Positions 48,603 to 60,239 are shown, numbered from the stretch's first letter. The stretch: 64,000 nucleotides of DNA from Paraescarpia echinospica (GCA_020002185.1 CM034532.1:28442144-28506143); one strand, 5' to 3'. A program made the numbers and translations. Notes: generated by a model from the sequence alone, not told the origin.

Positions 48603-48830
48603 AGGGACGATGAGTAGTGGTGGCTTGGAATGGTCACGTCCCTGAATCAGAAAGAAAGAGAAGTGGCTATTAACTGTGTTTATCATCATGGACGAGCCAG
48701 ATCGTTCACTTACCACGAGCCACCTGATGAACTGGTGGTAGACGTAGAAGACATCCTAACCACTGCTCACCCTACCATAGCTACTGGAAGAACATACTTT
48801 GAAGACAGAGCACATTGCACGAGTGTCTAA
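48603..48830 (+). pseudogene. C-terminal fragment of the transposase-like gene
   Basis: The frame includes WWLGMVTSLNQKEREVAINC and VYHHGRARSFTYHEPPDELV, then VEDIL. This is the C-terminal module that normally follows the SDGxxGQY domain. A frameshift and stop at about 48578 separate it from the main frame. Confidence 0.5.
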
Positions 48831-49562
48831 AGCATTGAAGGAATGGCTTCAATGGAAGAACAGAGAAACCACACATTCTTTATGTATGTGACAAGGTGAG
48901 ATAATAGTGTTAATAATCTGGAAAAAATATCAATTTACAGTAATGAATATTGTCACCGAAAAGCTAATAGCTGTTAAAGTATTGGAATCTGCATGTTCAA
49001 ATTGTCAAACATTATTGCCCAGTCTAAGGTCAAACTTAATTTGTAAATGTTTTGTACATTATTTTGTGTATTTTATGGTGTACAAAGATACAAAAGTGTC
49101 TATCTTTATACCCTTTAAAAACGGCAGTGCTTTTAACATTTTATAACTCCTAAAGTGTTAAAATGGGCACGATTACTGATTCATGTTAAACGTTTATGCT
49201 TCAACATAATAAATCAGAGAAATCAGAGGTTACATGTTTTTGCTAGGTCACGTCAAAGGTCAAAATTTTTTGGTTGTTTTTAAAATGATGTGTGGTTCAT
49301 TGTTTGCACGAATAGTTTTTTCTAAGACTTTAAAATGACACCAACATCACATCTGTAGTTCACCTAGGAGATGAGTTATGACACCTGGAAGGTCGTCGGG
49401 TATAAAGGTCGGGTCAAACTTTGAAGACCTGGATAGGAAGGTCAGATTGAGCTGAAATTTGGTTGGAAACAGACTCATGAACATAAACCAACACACCAAG
49501 TTACATAAAAATCGAAGACGGTCATGTAAATTCTTTGTTGATTTGATATGGAATGCCTCTTT

Positions 49563-50299
49563 CGGGAGAGACATTAAACGTAACGTTCCTTCTAATATGC
49601 CTATGCGGTCGTGTTGTTAACTGCTCCCAAAAAACTTCCTAATGTTATCATGGAGTAGAAAAAGAACAAGGAGCGCCTTGCCCAGGCAGTCCCGACGCCG
49701 TATGAGATAACACAGGCCTTTTAGTACTTACACAACAATTGTGATTGCAACTGGCATAACAATGCCATTATGGGCATTGATAAGTCTGATATCGACAGTT
49801 AAACGAGCTAACAGATTTTCGTTATTAATCGTTACGTAATACTCCCACACCAGTGAAACGGTAGATCGCAACCCACCGGTTCTTAACTTTTTGACATGCG
49901 TCTCTGGATTTGCTTGATCCACAGCTAATCTGTGATAACTAATAAACGAAATATTGATAAAATAAATAGCCATAATTAACATGAATAAATTCGAACAGTT
50001 GTTAAGTTTCCTTACCGAACACGGAGAAAAAAACAAATCGGCGCCATTTATTTGTTTATTGTTGACAGATGCCTTGTAAATAACACAAATCAAAAATAGA
50101 GAACGGAGTTGGGAAGATCGTTAGATTTCATTAATGTTTGACAGAGAATATGCTGCTTTTCTTGATACCTAAAATAATAAGAGAATAGCAAGTTGCAGTA
50201 GTTACTCATTGAAGTTGTGTGCGAGGGTATGATTCCAACAATCAAGGCAACAAGTACAGCATAACGACAAATACAACTTATTCAGTGAATTTTCTACTA
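49563..50299. other. noncoding interval, no gene seen
   Basis: One open minus-strand frame (49728-50093) has no recognisable motif, and I do not accept it as a gene. Confidence 0.4.
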
Positions 50300-50525
50300 A
50301 TTCTATTATCGTTCCTAGCTTGGAAGAATGATTCCGGGTAACAAAACACAGGAGGTTGCGTGTTTACACTGAGCTTGGCTTGATAAGTCTTTGAAAGTTG
50401 CACTGTTTCATTTCAGAAGATATGGAGGCGTTTGTTGGTCCTGGAAGTTCTAATAATTGTGGTGTCTGAATATATTCCAGCTGGTGAGTAGACCCTATGT
50501 TGTGGAACCCGAAATATGTATTTAC
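50300..50525 (+). repeat. interspersed repeat pair, copy 1
   Basis: Shares 'agttgcactgtttc', 'attccagctggtgagtagacc' (as ttccag...gtgagtagaccc) and 'gtggaacccgaaat' with 51400-51625. Both copies include a splice-like 'ttccag' and 'gtgagtagacc'. Function unknown. Confidence 0.6.
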
Positions 50526-50649
50526 AAGTTGTACTTCTTCAGTGGATCATCTGTATATACTGTAATATTTACAGTTTTACAAAGGCTTAGTTTATAGTTT
50601 CTATGTGGTGGTTCAATAACACTAATCATTACCATTAACATCTTTTTCC

Positions 50650-50850
50650 TGTGTGTGTGCGTGCGTGCGTGCGTGCATACATCAGTGTGTGTGTGCTTGC
50701 GCGCGCGCGCGCGTGTGTGCGTGTGAGGGTATGTGTGTTGTGTCCGTATTAGTGTTAGTGTGGGAGAGAGAATGTGTGTGCGTGCGTTGTGTGTATATGT
50801 GCACGCGTACACATATTTGTGTTTATGTGTGCGTGCGTCCCACCACGCTA
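50650..50850. repeat. TG/CG-rich microsatellite
   Basis: Imperfect gtgcgtgcgtg, gcgcgcgcgcg and tgtgtgcgtg repeats. Immediately followed by the interspersed repeat at 50850. Confidence 0.9.
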
Positions 50851-51095
50851 GAATGTTCGGGTGAATTAACTCAAGTCTGCAAATGCAAATAATAATGTAT
50901 GTTAATTTTTCTTTCAACACCGACGCCTCCTGGTGACGAACAGAAGCGAGGCACCGAGACGTAAAGAGGGGTCAGTATTTTAGTCCATCCAAGATAATCT
51001 ACTTGAAAGACTAGTTTGCAATCCTAGAATAGCGACTTCGTCTTAATATAAGACACCCTTGCATCGTTGTCGACAAGAGTGTAGTTAAATGCGAG
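50850..51095 (+). repeat. microsatellite-associated interspersed repeat, copy 1
   Basis: 'gctagaatgttcgggtgaat' is followed by 'ctttcaacaccgacgcc', 'ggtgacgaacagaagcg', 'gtcagtattt' and 'tcttaatataagaca'. Copies 2 and 3 lie at 55300 and 55870, each preceded by a TG-type microsatellite. Confidence 0.75.
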
Positions 51096-51144
51096 TGGTT
51101 TAAAATGCCTAAGGTCATGCATCCTTTGATTCTTTTGAAGCTAT

Positions 51145-51158
<14 letters not shown>

Positions 51159-51176
<18 letters not shown>

Positions 51177-51182
51177 TATAAT
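51159..51182. repeat. (TAT)n(TA)n microsatellite
   Basis: A short 'attattatt' then 'tatatata' run. Confidence 0.85.
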
Positions 51183-51399
51183 ATACGCAATCAGGTTTAA
51201 CTGCACGTGTAACGACAATTACGTACCTGGTAGCTTGGAACAATCGTAGAAAGCAAATTAGTTTACGTCATAGATCGATTTAACATTAGACCGGGTACAC
51301 CTTTAACTAAGTAACTAACTTAACAAAGCGGTTTAACTACACGTGTAAGACAATTATATACGTAGATTCGATCAATTGTAGACAGGACAAGTGGCGTGG

Positions 51400-51625
51400 C
51401 GAACAACTGTTCGTCATAAACATGTTAAAATTTAAGGCTTTCTCTGTGTTTACCCTGAGTTCGGCTGGTTAACGTTTTTGACAGTTGCACTGTTTCCTTT
51501 CAGACAAAAACCTTCCGCATGGTGATATTGGAAATTCTAATTATAACGGCATATCTTCCAGTTCGTGAGTAGACCCCATGTCGTGGGACCGAAATGTTCA
51601 TTTTTAATTTTTATTTCTTCTGTAT
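51400..51625 (+). repeat. interspersed repeat pair, copy 2
   Basis: Diverged second copy of 50300-50525, with 'tttacc', 'cagttgcactgtttcctttc', 'atcttccagttcgtgagtag' and 'gtgggaccgaaat'. The sequence beyond, to 52825, shows no gene. Confidence 0.6.
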
Positions 51626-52825
51626 CATTTCTGTATTAAAAGGATTCTTTGAGAATGTTAATTTCTTTTTAATGTACGCAATTATTAGGTAATCCTGCTA
51701 ATATGATTATTTCATGTAATTCTATGCCTTTATTTCATTAGAATTATGTTCTAGCTAATGGCCCTGACAATATATCGAAAAAATAACTCTGCGTACGCGG
51801 AGATTCTACTTTGGGCCCACCTTCACAATCCGTATAAGGCATGCTCATGAATATTCGGGACTGTCCGTCAGACTTCGATTAGCTACGCCGAGTAAATAGA
51901 TGCAAGAAATACGTCATCAACATGTGTGTGTATGCGAATGAGTCGTGACCGATAACATTATCAAAATGAAACGTGGACCAGCTGCTGTGTATGTCACAGA
52001 TTCAGCAAAGTAAAGAAGGAAATATATGGAATAAACGGAGAATGAACATAGCGACAGCTCATGACAGACTTTAAAAGAAAAACACCGATGGCGACGCCGA
52101 TGTCATATTGAATTCTTTTTCACTAGGTACATCTGGCTATACATATTGAAGTGAAGTTTTAATGAAACGTTTAGATAACAGAAACTTACTGAAGCCGATA
52201 AACATTCAATAATGAAACCATTTTATTTGCACCATGAATCCAGCTATTATACATCACTGATGTAATTTACGGTATTAAAATAGGATAGGTGGTTATGTAC
52301 TTTCCTATCTACGTAAGGTTTACTTTTACTAGTTTTAGTTTGAAAAATGTAGATCTATAAAGAGCATAACATTATTGTCGACAGAATATTAAAATCTATT
52401 GCATCAGTGTAAAACCATGTTTTATTTTGGAATGGGAATGGGAATGCAATAATTATTTGTTCTGCCCATCATTTAGAGTAAAAGATATTTAATTTGTTTT
52501 TGTCGAACTACTGTTTCGATAACAAATAAAATGGCCATAGTATGATGGAAATAAAGTTATAAAATTACAAAACTTTAAAAGTATCGCATATTTTAAAATA
52601 CTGTTTTCAGTCATCTTTTGTGTATTTAGCTCACGAAGATCCCTAAAACATTTTAATGTTGTGGAACATTTATATTTTATGGATTTTCAAAATTATTGTA
52701 AAAGCAACTTTGTCGACACTTTTTTATACACTACTCTACGAAGAATATGCTGTAGAACACAATCCAAACATGATGAGCATAAGAAAGCATACATTTTATA
52801 ATGTACTCCTACTTTGCAACATAAT
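51626..52825. other. AT-rich noncoding interval
   Basis: No recognisable gene or mobile-element ends. Confidence 0.4.
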
Positions 52826-53110
52826 GATGGGGTGATGTGCATTTGGATGCACAAATCGATCGACTGCACAAATCCATTTGAAACGTAATGATGTACATAT
52901 TCCCAGCAGAAGCCACACGGAACTAATGTGGCAGAACAAAATCAGACATTTTCTTCATTACTGTGTCAGTTAACATATTGTCCTATTAATAGCATTGCTA
53001 TGCATTTTGATGCACACATCCATTTGAAACTTGAAGTGTGGTACAACTTCCCAGAACAGAATGGGGCAGAACAAAGTCGGACATCATCCATTGTCTAATT
53101 AATGGCACCG
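52826..53110. repeat. diverged tandem duplication, about 150-bp units
   Basis: Two units share 'gatgcacaaatc/gatgcacacatc', 'catttgaaac', 'ttcccag', 'aatgtggcagaacaaa/atggggcagaacaaa' and 'cagacat/cggacat'. Noncoding. Confidence 0.6.
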
Positions 53111-53421
53111 TTAAGTAGAGCTCTTCAATTTCCTCTTTCCATCTGCTCAGCTATTTCCAATGTTCCTACAAATAAACAAAGTTAAATTTGTGAAACTGAG
53201 CCTACATATTAGTTAACTACCTCAACACTGTGCAGATTAATTCAGTTTATATATTAGATTATGGGACTTATCACCAAGTGTACAGCTGGCTAAATGGAAA
53301 AGAAATACAAGAGAACATTCAACCTTGTTATGTTGATTCAGTCAGACTAAAATCCCAATCCATTACTTTGGCCAACTTTTAATTTGCTTCTACATAATTA
53401 CCCGTATGCATTGGTCATATA

Positions 53422-53606
53422 CAGTGCACTCCAGTTAACTTGAACTCACATAAGTGAATTTTTGCAAAGTTAAAAATCAATCTTTTCCTCGGCCAGGTCA
53501 AAGATCCCAATAAGGGGACCTTCTGATAACTTTCTAGTTATCAGAAATTCCACTTATCAGTATTGTCATGGGTCCCTGGAAGTTCGATCTTATCCAGAGT
53601 GCACTG
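53422..53606. mobile_element. TA-flanked MITE, 185 bp
   Basis: Inverted ends CAGTGCACTC and GAGTGCACTG are flanked by TA (53420-53421 and 53607-53608). The inner arms also pair ('gataactttc'/'agttatcag'). Mariner-type nonautonomous element, distinct in sequence from the one at 10333. Confidence 0.8.
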
Positions 53607-53608
53607 TA

Positions 53609-54950
53609 TATTTTCTTATTCTTGCTCAAATAATTAATGTTGTATATAATTATACATACGGGCCATTCTCGTGAAAAGTGTACAATAATAGTAAAGTAAC
53701 ATGTCAAAAATAAATGTTTAATTTGTTTTTAGCGAGTACTATTATTATCAACTGTGCTATTCACATGAAACAGCGCAACTTGATCTGATCTATTATTATA
53801 TTTTTAATAATATATTCATGAATAAAATCTTATGTATACTAGAGTGCAGATCTGCTGGTGTCTAAAATTCGTGCATCGCAAAATTCCGTGGCAACATGGT
53901 ATTGTGTACTTCAAACCTAACATTTTTATATTGAATGATGACATGCCAGCCAGGTTTACTAGCAATCGTAGCTGTAGCATTAAAAACAGTTTGTGAACGT
54001 ACGAATCTCACATTGTTATGTTTCGGTTCAAATAAGTGGGGAAACGGGGACTTTTCAAAAACGGCTGACTGGAATTTGGAAAGGCAAGACCCGTAGTCGG
54101 CGTAGACACACATACCCAAATCCCAGATTTAGGCAAAAAAATTACATCCACGACCATCTTGCCATGGTTGCATAGACTGATATTTTAGAATGAATTTTCG
54201 TTCACTGCATGTCAAATATTGGACAATGCAGTTTTGTCTAGAACGACGAGACCCTTGCCTAAGGCTATGTTAGTTATTGTAGTCGAGGCTCGACAGACTC
54301 GGTGACAGTCCCAGCGGCAGCCGACACCGACTGCAGACGTTATAATTCTATTTAATCGAAACGTTATTCGGCTGACGGCATTGGGAAGCAGGATAATTAA
54401 CCAATGCATACGCTTCCTACACTTATAAAAATAGCTGTCAATATGCATATGTCTACAAATTGCTTATTTACAATGCCATTGCTGGAATCAACTCACCTCG
54501 GAAACTAACATGTTAATTATGTGTGTGACGTCAACGGTCTTCGTGTGGTTCACTGCGCGTACATGAATATTCATTATACGCGGGCTGCAGAATTAATCAT
54601 CCACGTGGCAGCAAGCTCAAAATGATTCGCGTAAACACAACTGTTTATCGTTTTTTTGCGCAGATAACGCCCAAATTATGCTTAAACATGCAAGACATAA
54701 GTAGCAGAGAAAGTAATTATGGGAAATTAATACGTTTTGATACGGTGTACCTCGAATGTATATATTAGCTTACAAAGAATCCCTTTACAGTAACCTAGTC
54801 TAGTTTTCTAAGCAATGGTTCAATAACACAATTTAGTACAGCGGTTAAGAGCCACAAATTTGTCGAGTTGTGCACTTTTTGACACCAATAACGTGTTTTT
54901 ACGTTGCTTGGATATATATCTATTAATAGTTTTCCGTGGCGGCCATTTTA
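53609..54950. other. noncoding interval, no gene seen
   Basis: Several short ORFs without recognisable content. Confidence 0.4.
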
Positions 54951-54992
54951 AAAATCAAGATAGTGATTACCTATAATCACTATCTTGATTTT
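54951..54992. repeat. perfect 19-bp inverted repeat with 4-nt loop
   Basis: The left arm AAAATCAAGATAGTGATTA (54951-54969) is fully complementary to 54974-54992, with loop 'ccta'. It would form a very stable hairpin. No U-run or gene context suggests a terminator. Confidence 0.9.
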
Positions 54993-55149
54993 AAACCTTG
55001 TCGATTGCGATGAGTAGGCCCTACCTAGCTTTATATGAATCTATATATCATAAACTACACGTGTGCCAATTGTCATGCTTTGTCAAAAGGTGCACAATCA
55101 TATCCCTTAGCCGCTGTACTAAATCATGATTTACTACCTATATATGTGA

Positions 55150-55300
55150 TGTGTGTGTGTGCATGCGTGCATGCGTGCGTGTCCGTTTGGTGTGTCCGTA
55201 CGAGAGCCCGTTGCTCTTGCATGTGTACATGTGTGCGTGAGTACATGTGTATGTTGCATTCATCCTTGCGTGCGTTCGTGTGGGCGTGCATGCGTGCATC
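55150..55300. repeat. TG/TGCG-rich microsatellite
   Basis: Imperfect 'gtgcatgcgtgcatgcgtgc' and 'tgtgtacatgtgtgcgtg' runs in front of repeat copy 2. Confidence 0.9.
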
Positions 55301-55480
55301 CCAACGAGCTAGAATGTTCGAGTGAAATAATTAGAATTTGCAAATAATATTGAAATTCATTTCTCTTTCAACACCGACGCCACTTGGTGACGAACAGAAA
55401 TAAACCACGGATTTGGTTAGACAAGTCAGTATTTATTCAATGTCATAAGTTCTGTAATTGGAATGATGCCGTCAGCCAGG
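55300..55480 (+). repeat. microsatellite-associated interspersed repeat, copy 2
   Basis: 'gagctagaatgttcgagtga', 'ctttcaacaccgacgccact', 'ggtgacgaacagaa', 'gtcagtatttattcaatg'. The shorter match to copies 1 and 3 ends near 55480. Confidence 0.75.
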
Positions 55481-55749
55481 GGTGGTAATCATTAGCACGA
55501 AGTCCCTGAAATATGTGTGCTCCTTCCCACTTTGTGTTTAGAGGTGTAGTACCATCGAACTTTAAAGATGTTGGCAGGTGGGGACGTTTGTTTCCACGGT
55601 CAATGCTAATACCAGTCTCAATATTTTGTCCACGCATCATTCCAATTATAGACTGTTTTAGGTTTACATGTGCGCGTTTGCACGTGTGGGGTGTAGGTGT
55701 CTATATGTGTGCGTCCGTACCAGCGTGCGTGCGTACATGTAGGCGTGTG

Positions 55750-55754
<5 letters not shown>

Positions 55755-55831
<77 letters not shown>

Positions 55832-55858
55832 TGCATGCGTGTGTGTGTGTGTGTGTGT
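55755..55858. repeat. (TG)n microsatellite
   Basis: About 75 bp pure TG, then a short interruption and more TG. Directly precedes repeat copy 3. Confidence 0.97.
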
Positions 55859-55864
55859 GCGCAT

Positions 55865-56110
55865 ACTAACGTGCTAAAATGTTTGAGACAATTAACTAAA
55901 GATTGGAAATACAAATAATAATCTATGTTCATTTTTTTCAACACGGACGCCACCTGGTGACAAACAGAAGCGTGCCATCGATCGACAAAACGGATCAGTA
56001 TTTAATAATGTATAATTTTATGAAAGCCATTATTGTAATCACAGAATGGCGACTACGTCTTAATATAAGACATCCTTGCATCGTTTTCGTCAAGAATTTC
56101 GTTCAGTGAA
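55865..56110 (+). repeat. microsatellite-associated interspersed repeat, copy 3
   Basis: 'gtgctaaaatgtttgagaca', 'ttcaacacggacgccacctg', 'gtgacaaacagaagcg', 'atcagtatttaataatg', 'gtcttaatataagacatcct'. Extends as far as copy 1, so the family unit is about 240 bp. Confidence 0.75.
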
Positions 56111-56242
56111 GATTATGTTTTCTTTGATTCTTTAAGAGCTACGACAATACGAGTTCTCATCGTGGTGCAATGCATTATTAGTTTGTCAAGATTACCAACA
56201 AATAGGACGCCGCAAAATAGCCGGGGTAGATATGAACAGTGA

Positions 56243-56545
56243 TATATATATACCTGTCAATTCTCCAGTGAAATCCAGGAGTCTCCCGATTTTGGGTGTA
56301 TCTCCCGGTGTCCCTGAATACAGGCAAATCTCCCGGATTTTCTTTGAACATCTCCAACAACACCCCCTTCTTCGACACCACGTGAGACGCGGTGTCGCGC
56401 CATCTCGGAAACGCTGAAATTCGGCTAAAAATCTCCTCCAGAACCCCACCCCGTCTTCCGATGTCAAGATCCGAGACAGCGCGACACATGAAGCGTGCTG
56501 AATCTCCCGGATTTCACAAAAAAACTGTTGGCAGGTATATATCTA
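56243..56545. mobile_element. MITE-like element with inverted ends
   Basis: The left end 'atatacctgtcaa' and, on the opposite strand from the right, 'atatacctgccaa' are inverted. The next block 'gtgaaatccaggag/gtgaaatccgggag' also matches. About 300 bp, GC-richer than its surroundings. Flanks are AT repeats, so no target duplication can be read. Confidence 0.6.
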
Positions 56546-56688
56546 TGGAGTTTCAGGACTGAGGGTAACTGACACAAGGAGGGGAGATTGGAGATAGAGG
56601 GAGTCACCGAGGGAGATACAGGGGTGGCAAAAAATCATCAACGAATAACGCTATTAACGACTGACGTTTCACGTGGTTTACCTTGCAG

Positions 56689-56802
56689 AATCTCCGATTG
56701 TAAATACTGTAAAATGTACTTTGGTACTCACGAATTTATGAGATGCATACACCACAAACAGCCGTTTGTCTACGCGAAGAAGAACTGCAAAAGACGAACT
56801 GG
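56689..56802 (+). CDS. orphan exon A, cysteine-rich module of an unrecognised gene
   Basis: Bounded by acceptor 'ttaccttgcag' and donor gtaagt at 56803. In the frame that enters with two bases outstanding it encodes ISDCKYCKMYFGTHEFMRCI, then HHKQPFVYAKKNC. The C-x2-C-x(n)-F-x-x-C pattern suggests a small zinc-binding module. It is related to exon B at 58736-58865, including about 25 bp of upstream intron ('tgacgtttcacgtggttta'). Confidence 0.5.
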
Positions 56803-57604
56803 GTAAGTGGAAGCACTTTGTGAGTATCAGTCTTGTTTAATTGCAATCGAACCCCGCATTAGGTTCACCACGGCAATACTCGCCTACCTACAATTAGTTG
56901 GGTAGTGATGGTCCGACAATCTCGAGCTATTTTTGCACCAGTATAGGAAATTAGTCTCGCTAATACGGTCATTTTCGCCGAGTTGCGAGGGTGGCCTTTA
57001 ACAGTGACGTTACTGTGTGCCGAAGACGTGGTCGAATGGTATAAACTATTCGAACACGTCAAGATAGATATCTTGTTTAAAATGCCTATCACATGTTTTT
57101 TTTATATTCTTATTCCAAGTGACAAAATATAAAAGGAATTAATATGATGGTTTTTTAATTAGATATGTATATACTTATATTTTAGAAACGTTTACAATTT
57201 CCGCCAGGAAATAATAATTTGCTTTTGAGTGAGAGAAAAGTCTGAGACGATGTCAGCGAGGCAGTATGTATACATACATTGTTTGCAACACCGCGTGTTT
57301 TCTACATTTGTTCCAAGTCACGTAATCAACGTCAAGCGTCCGTGTAAGTTGTTTTGTATAATATTTTTGTTTCGAGAAAACCTGCCTCCTGGGAGATATT
57401 CCCCTGCTGTCGTCACAAAATGCGACCGGATTATAAGAACCATCTGCGAGATGGTGCTCGGGGAAAAAAGGCAGTTATAATTATACATCCTCAATTTTTT
57501 GCACTGAAATAAAAAGTATTGTTGACATAATTATGAACACTGAAAATAGACCAAACCTCAAATGCCCAACATTTGAGTTCCAGACACCCCAAACCTAAAC
57601 CAAA

Positions 57605-58030
57605 TGTTTCCAGCCTGCAAGCATTAACAAATTGTAACTGGTCACTGGCCTAGTTGTTAGGACAACCTTTTGTCTGCATACACCCAGTGACACATTTGTA
57701 CATGGAACAATTACCTGTACAAAAAAACACATTAAATTCCGTGGCTGGAACTCCACGGAATTGTTGCAGTGTGTTGTTTGCCAGATGTAGCACGCGCTCA
57801 CGGGGCTGACGCAGCGAAATGCTTACGTGACCAGCGACAGGTAGACCTGTTGCATGTTAAGCAATAAGGATTTTCAAACGTCAATAACTTTAAAAACTAA
57901 TCAAAATGTCTGTAGACATCTAGCGACACATTTGTAGATGACAAAATTATCTCCACGATGATATAGAAAAACGTTAAATTCCGCGGCTGGAACTCCACGT
58001 ACAACCTTTTGAAATATTGAGCCCCCCCAA
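57605..58030. repeat. diverged tandem duplication, about 270-bp spacing
   Basis: Blocks 'gacacatttgta', 'attaaattccgtggctggaa' and 'ctccacg' occur at 57690-57760 and again at 57925-58000. Noncoding. Confidence 0.55.
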
Positions 58031-58735
58031 GTTCTCCACTACCCGGACGAATTTCGAAAATTTCTAAATCTACGAACCATCTCAAAGGGCCCGGTAGGTC
58101 ACATACAAACAGAGAATTTTATAATATAGATATATCGGCATTATCAGTCAAGGCGTTCAACTGTAATACAGTGAACACGGTTTATATAGCTAAAAGCTGC
58201 TTTCTCGGAAAGAATGAGCACTTGCAGTAGCCGTGTCACAGGCACTTTAAGGAAAACGAGATTATCTGGTCATGCTACACTTTCACTGAACTGATGTTAC
58301 GCTGATTGCGTACATCGCAATCCCAATTTTGCGCGTGACCTCCGTCAAGCTTTGCCTTTGCTAACAACGTCGATAATGGTTACACGTGTATTACATTACT
58401 GTTGCTGCATGACTTATCATAACTCAAACATTCTCGTACGAGGCTGTTACTTCTAAAACTTAGCCTTACACTTTTGTGGCCAGAATTTCAACACAATACT
58501 GAGTGTGCGTGGTGTGCGAGAGCGTGCGTGTGCGAGTGCGTGTTCTGTAAGCCACCAACACATTGGTTTTGCATAGTTCTGTTATCTGGCGGTCAGACTA
58601 TATGTTATAATGGAGATATATGGAGCAGTTAAATTTGACGAATTACGGTTTGTTGCCAGCCAGAATGTCATAGTGCATGTCTATTTGTTGTCTACAACAA
58701 TCGGCTACTGACGTTTCTCACGGTTTATTTTGCAG

Positions 58736-58865
58736 AATCTTCAGCTGTGTTGCCTGTAACAAGCGGTTTGGTTTTGGCTCTTTCATGAAATGCATCCAGT
58801 TTAAACCGCCGGAGTTCTACGTAGAGAAGTACTGTGAGGACACACCCGAATCAGCACCTCACAAC
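58736..58865 (+). CDS. orphan exon B, cysteine-rich module related to exon A
   Basis: Bounded by acceptor 'ttattttgcag' and donor gtgagt at 58866. Encodes IFSCVACNKRFGFGSFMKCI, then QFKPPEFYVEKYCED, aligning with exon A at both cysteine pairs and the FG/F-M-x-C segment. The entry phase is the same as exon A; the exit phase is 0. The two are either consecutive exons of one gene or exon duplicates. No flanking exons were found. Confidence 0.5.
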
Positions 58866-58984
58866 GTGAGTACTTTGTCAGGTTAATCAGCGCATACGTT
58901 GGATTTGGATTGGTGGAAGTGGAAAGTCAAAGGCCAAATATATATATATATATATGTCAAGGTCAAAAGTCACCTGTCAAGGTC

Positions 58985-59460
58985 AAAGGTCAAGATGCGC
59001 CACCTGACGGATAGGTCGTGAACTGTAAATAACGCAACCTGGCGGATAGGTCGTCAACTGTAAATAACGCCACCTCGTGGATATATAGTGAACTATGTAT
59101 AACGCTACCTGGCGGATAAGTGGTGGACTGCATATGAGTACTGCCTAAATTCGTGCCTCATAGCAATAGCGCCACCTGGCGGAATTTTCATGAACTAAAT
59201 ATAGGAGTACTGCCTAAATTTGTGCTTCTTAGTTTTGTTAAATGGCGCCCACTGACGGATAGATCATGAACTACAAATACCACTCCTGACAGATAAGTCG
59301 TGAACTAAATATTGGTCCTGCCTAAATTGGTGCATCCCATTTACGAAAATTGGCGCCCTTTGGTGTAAAGGTCACGAACTGAAAAAGAAGTACAAATAAC
59401 TCCCAATGACGGATGGTCAGTGAACTAAATATAAATACTGCTTAAATTCGTGTCTCTTGT
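58985..59460. repeat. degenerate minisatellite, about 42-50-bp units
   Basis: Some eight to ten units built on 'gccacctggcggataggtcg', 'tgaactaaatat' and 'actgcctaaattcgtgc'. A preceding 'caaggtcaaa' repeat (58955-58990) leads into it. Confidence 0.8.
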
Positions 59461-59836
59461 TTCTTTTTACTATAAAAATAGGTCTAAGACGTTATTAAAT
59501 AGGTCAGTGACGTCGTTAATGCGCAATGGTGTCTTTTCTTATGTCCCATAGGTTGTGGATCATTTTTTCAGGTATAGCGCCCTCGTAGTATATACATTTA
59601 CAACTATAAAATAGGTCCAATCCTAACAAATCGGTAGAGAACTAGTAAAATAAGTAAAATTATGTCATTTCTGGTTATCATACATAGCTACGACCTTCCC
59701 ATCACCCTGTTTGTAAATGTTTGCCTATCAATGTCTCTTATTACTAGCATACGTCGACTGCTTCCTGTATTAACAAATAGGTGTTTGTCAATTTTTGCGT
59801 AACTAGAGCCACCGATGTATGTTATTAATAGTAGAA

Positions 59837-60170
59837 GTGAAGTGATTCCTGAACATGTAACATTCTTTCGGACATCTTTATCAACAAAATCAAGGTCTCC
59901 CTACCTTTTAACACTGATCAGTGATATAGTTTTTAATCAATGCTACAGTTTTACGTAGTACATTTGCACTTACCTTTGATTGCCTGGTTGGAACCTGATT
60001 TGAATTGGTATTCGCTGTACAAAGCAGTCTTTACATAGGAGAATTGCGCTTACACAAGTTGGTCGCCTGTTTGTAAACTGTTTTGAACTGGTATTCGATG
60101 CACAAGTCTGATCTATTCTGCAATTCGTTCGTGAACTTTCTACTCTGAGGCCCGTGCTTGTTCTGCACGC
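59837..60170 (+). promoter_or_regulatory. upstream block of the RPA-like gene at 60.2 kb
   Basis: The segment with 'tgattcctgaacatgtaac', 'gacatctttatcaacaaaat' and 'ccttttaacac' recurs at 61672-61745. The following 'gcctgtttg.aaactg', 'tttgaactggtattcg' and 'caagtctgatcta' block recurs at 61785 and 62692. It is a shared promoter-proximal cassette. Confidence 0.65.
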
Positions 60171-60171
60171 C

Positions 60172-60206
60172 CACGTGACCTTTCAACACATTCACTAACT
60201 ATATAA
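60172..60206 (+). promoter_or_regulatory. CACGTG-22 bp-TATATAA core promoter
   Basis: CACGTG 60172-60177 and TATATAA 60200-60206 are separated by 22 bp. The ATG is only 34 bp after the TATA box, so the 5' UTR must be very short. Confidence 0.65.
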
Positions 60207-60239
60207 GCGCGGTGTTTTGCCAGTCGGGCCGACATTCGT

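Larger units (their letters stand above)
46218..49562 (+). mobile_element. TIR DNA transposon of about 3.3 kb
   Basis: The left end, with 'ggcattccatgccaaatcaa', and the right end, whose reverse strand reads 'ggcattccatatcaaatcaa', are inverted. The arms are similar for about 350 bp, including 'gtgttggttta', 'caggtgtcat' and 'aggtca' words. A second, partial copy of the left arm occurs at 46818-47290. The interior holds a transposase-like ORF. A (TA)n microsatellite at 46738-46803 separates the two left-arm copies. Target duplication not resolved. Confidence 0.7.

Noticed and set aside
49728..50093. Minus-strand ORF of 121 codons
   Set aside because: No motif, homology or splice signals; AT-rich chance frame.
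56689..58865. Ski/Sno-type SMAD-binding finger for the two cysteine exons
   Set aside because: Only the C-x2-C spacing and a phenylalanine agree; the histidine and HWGF-type residues are missing.
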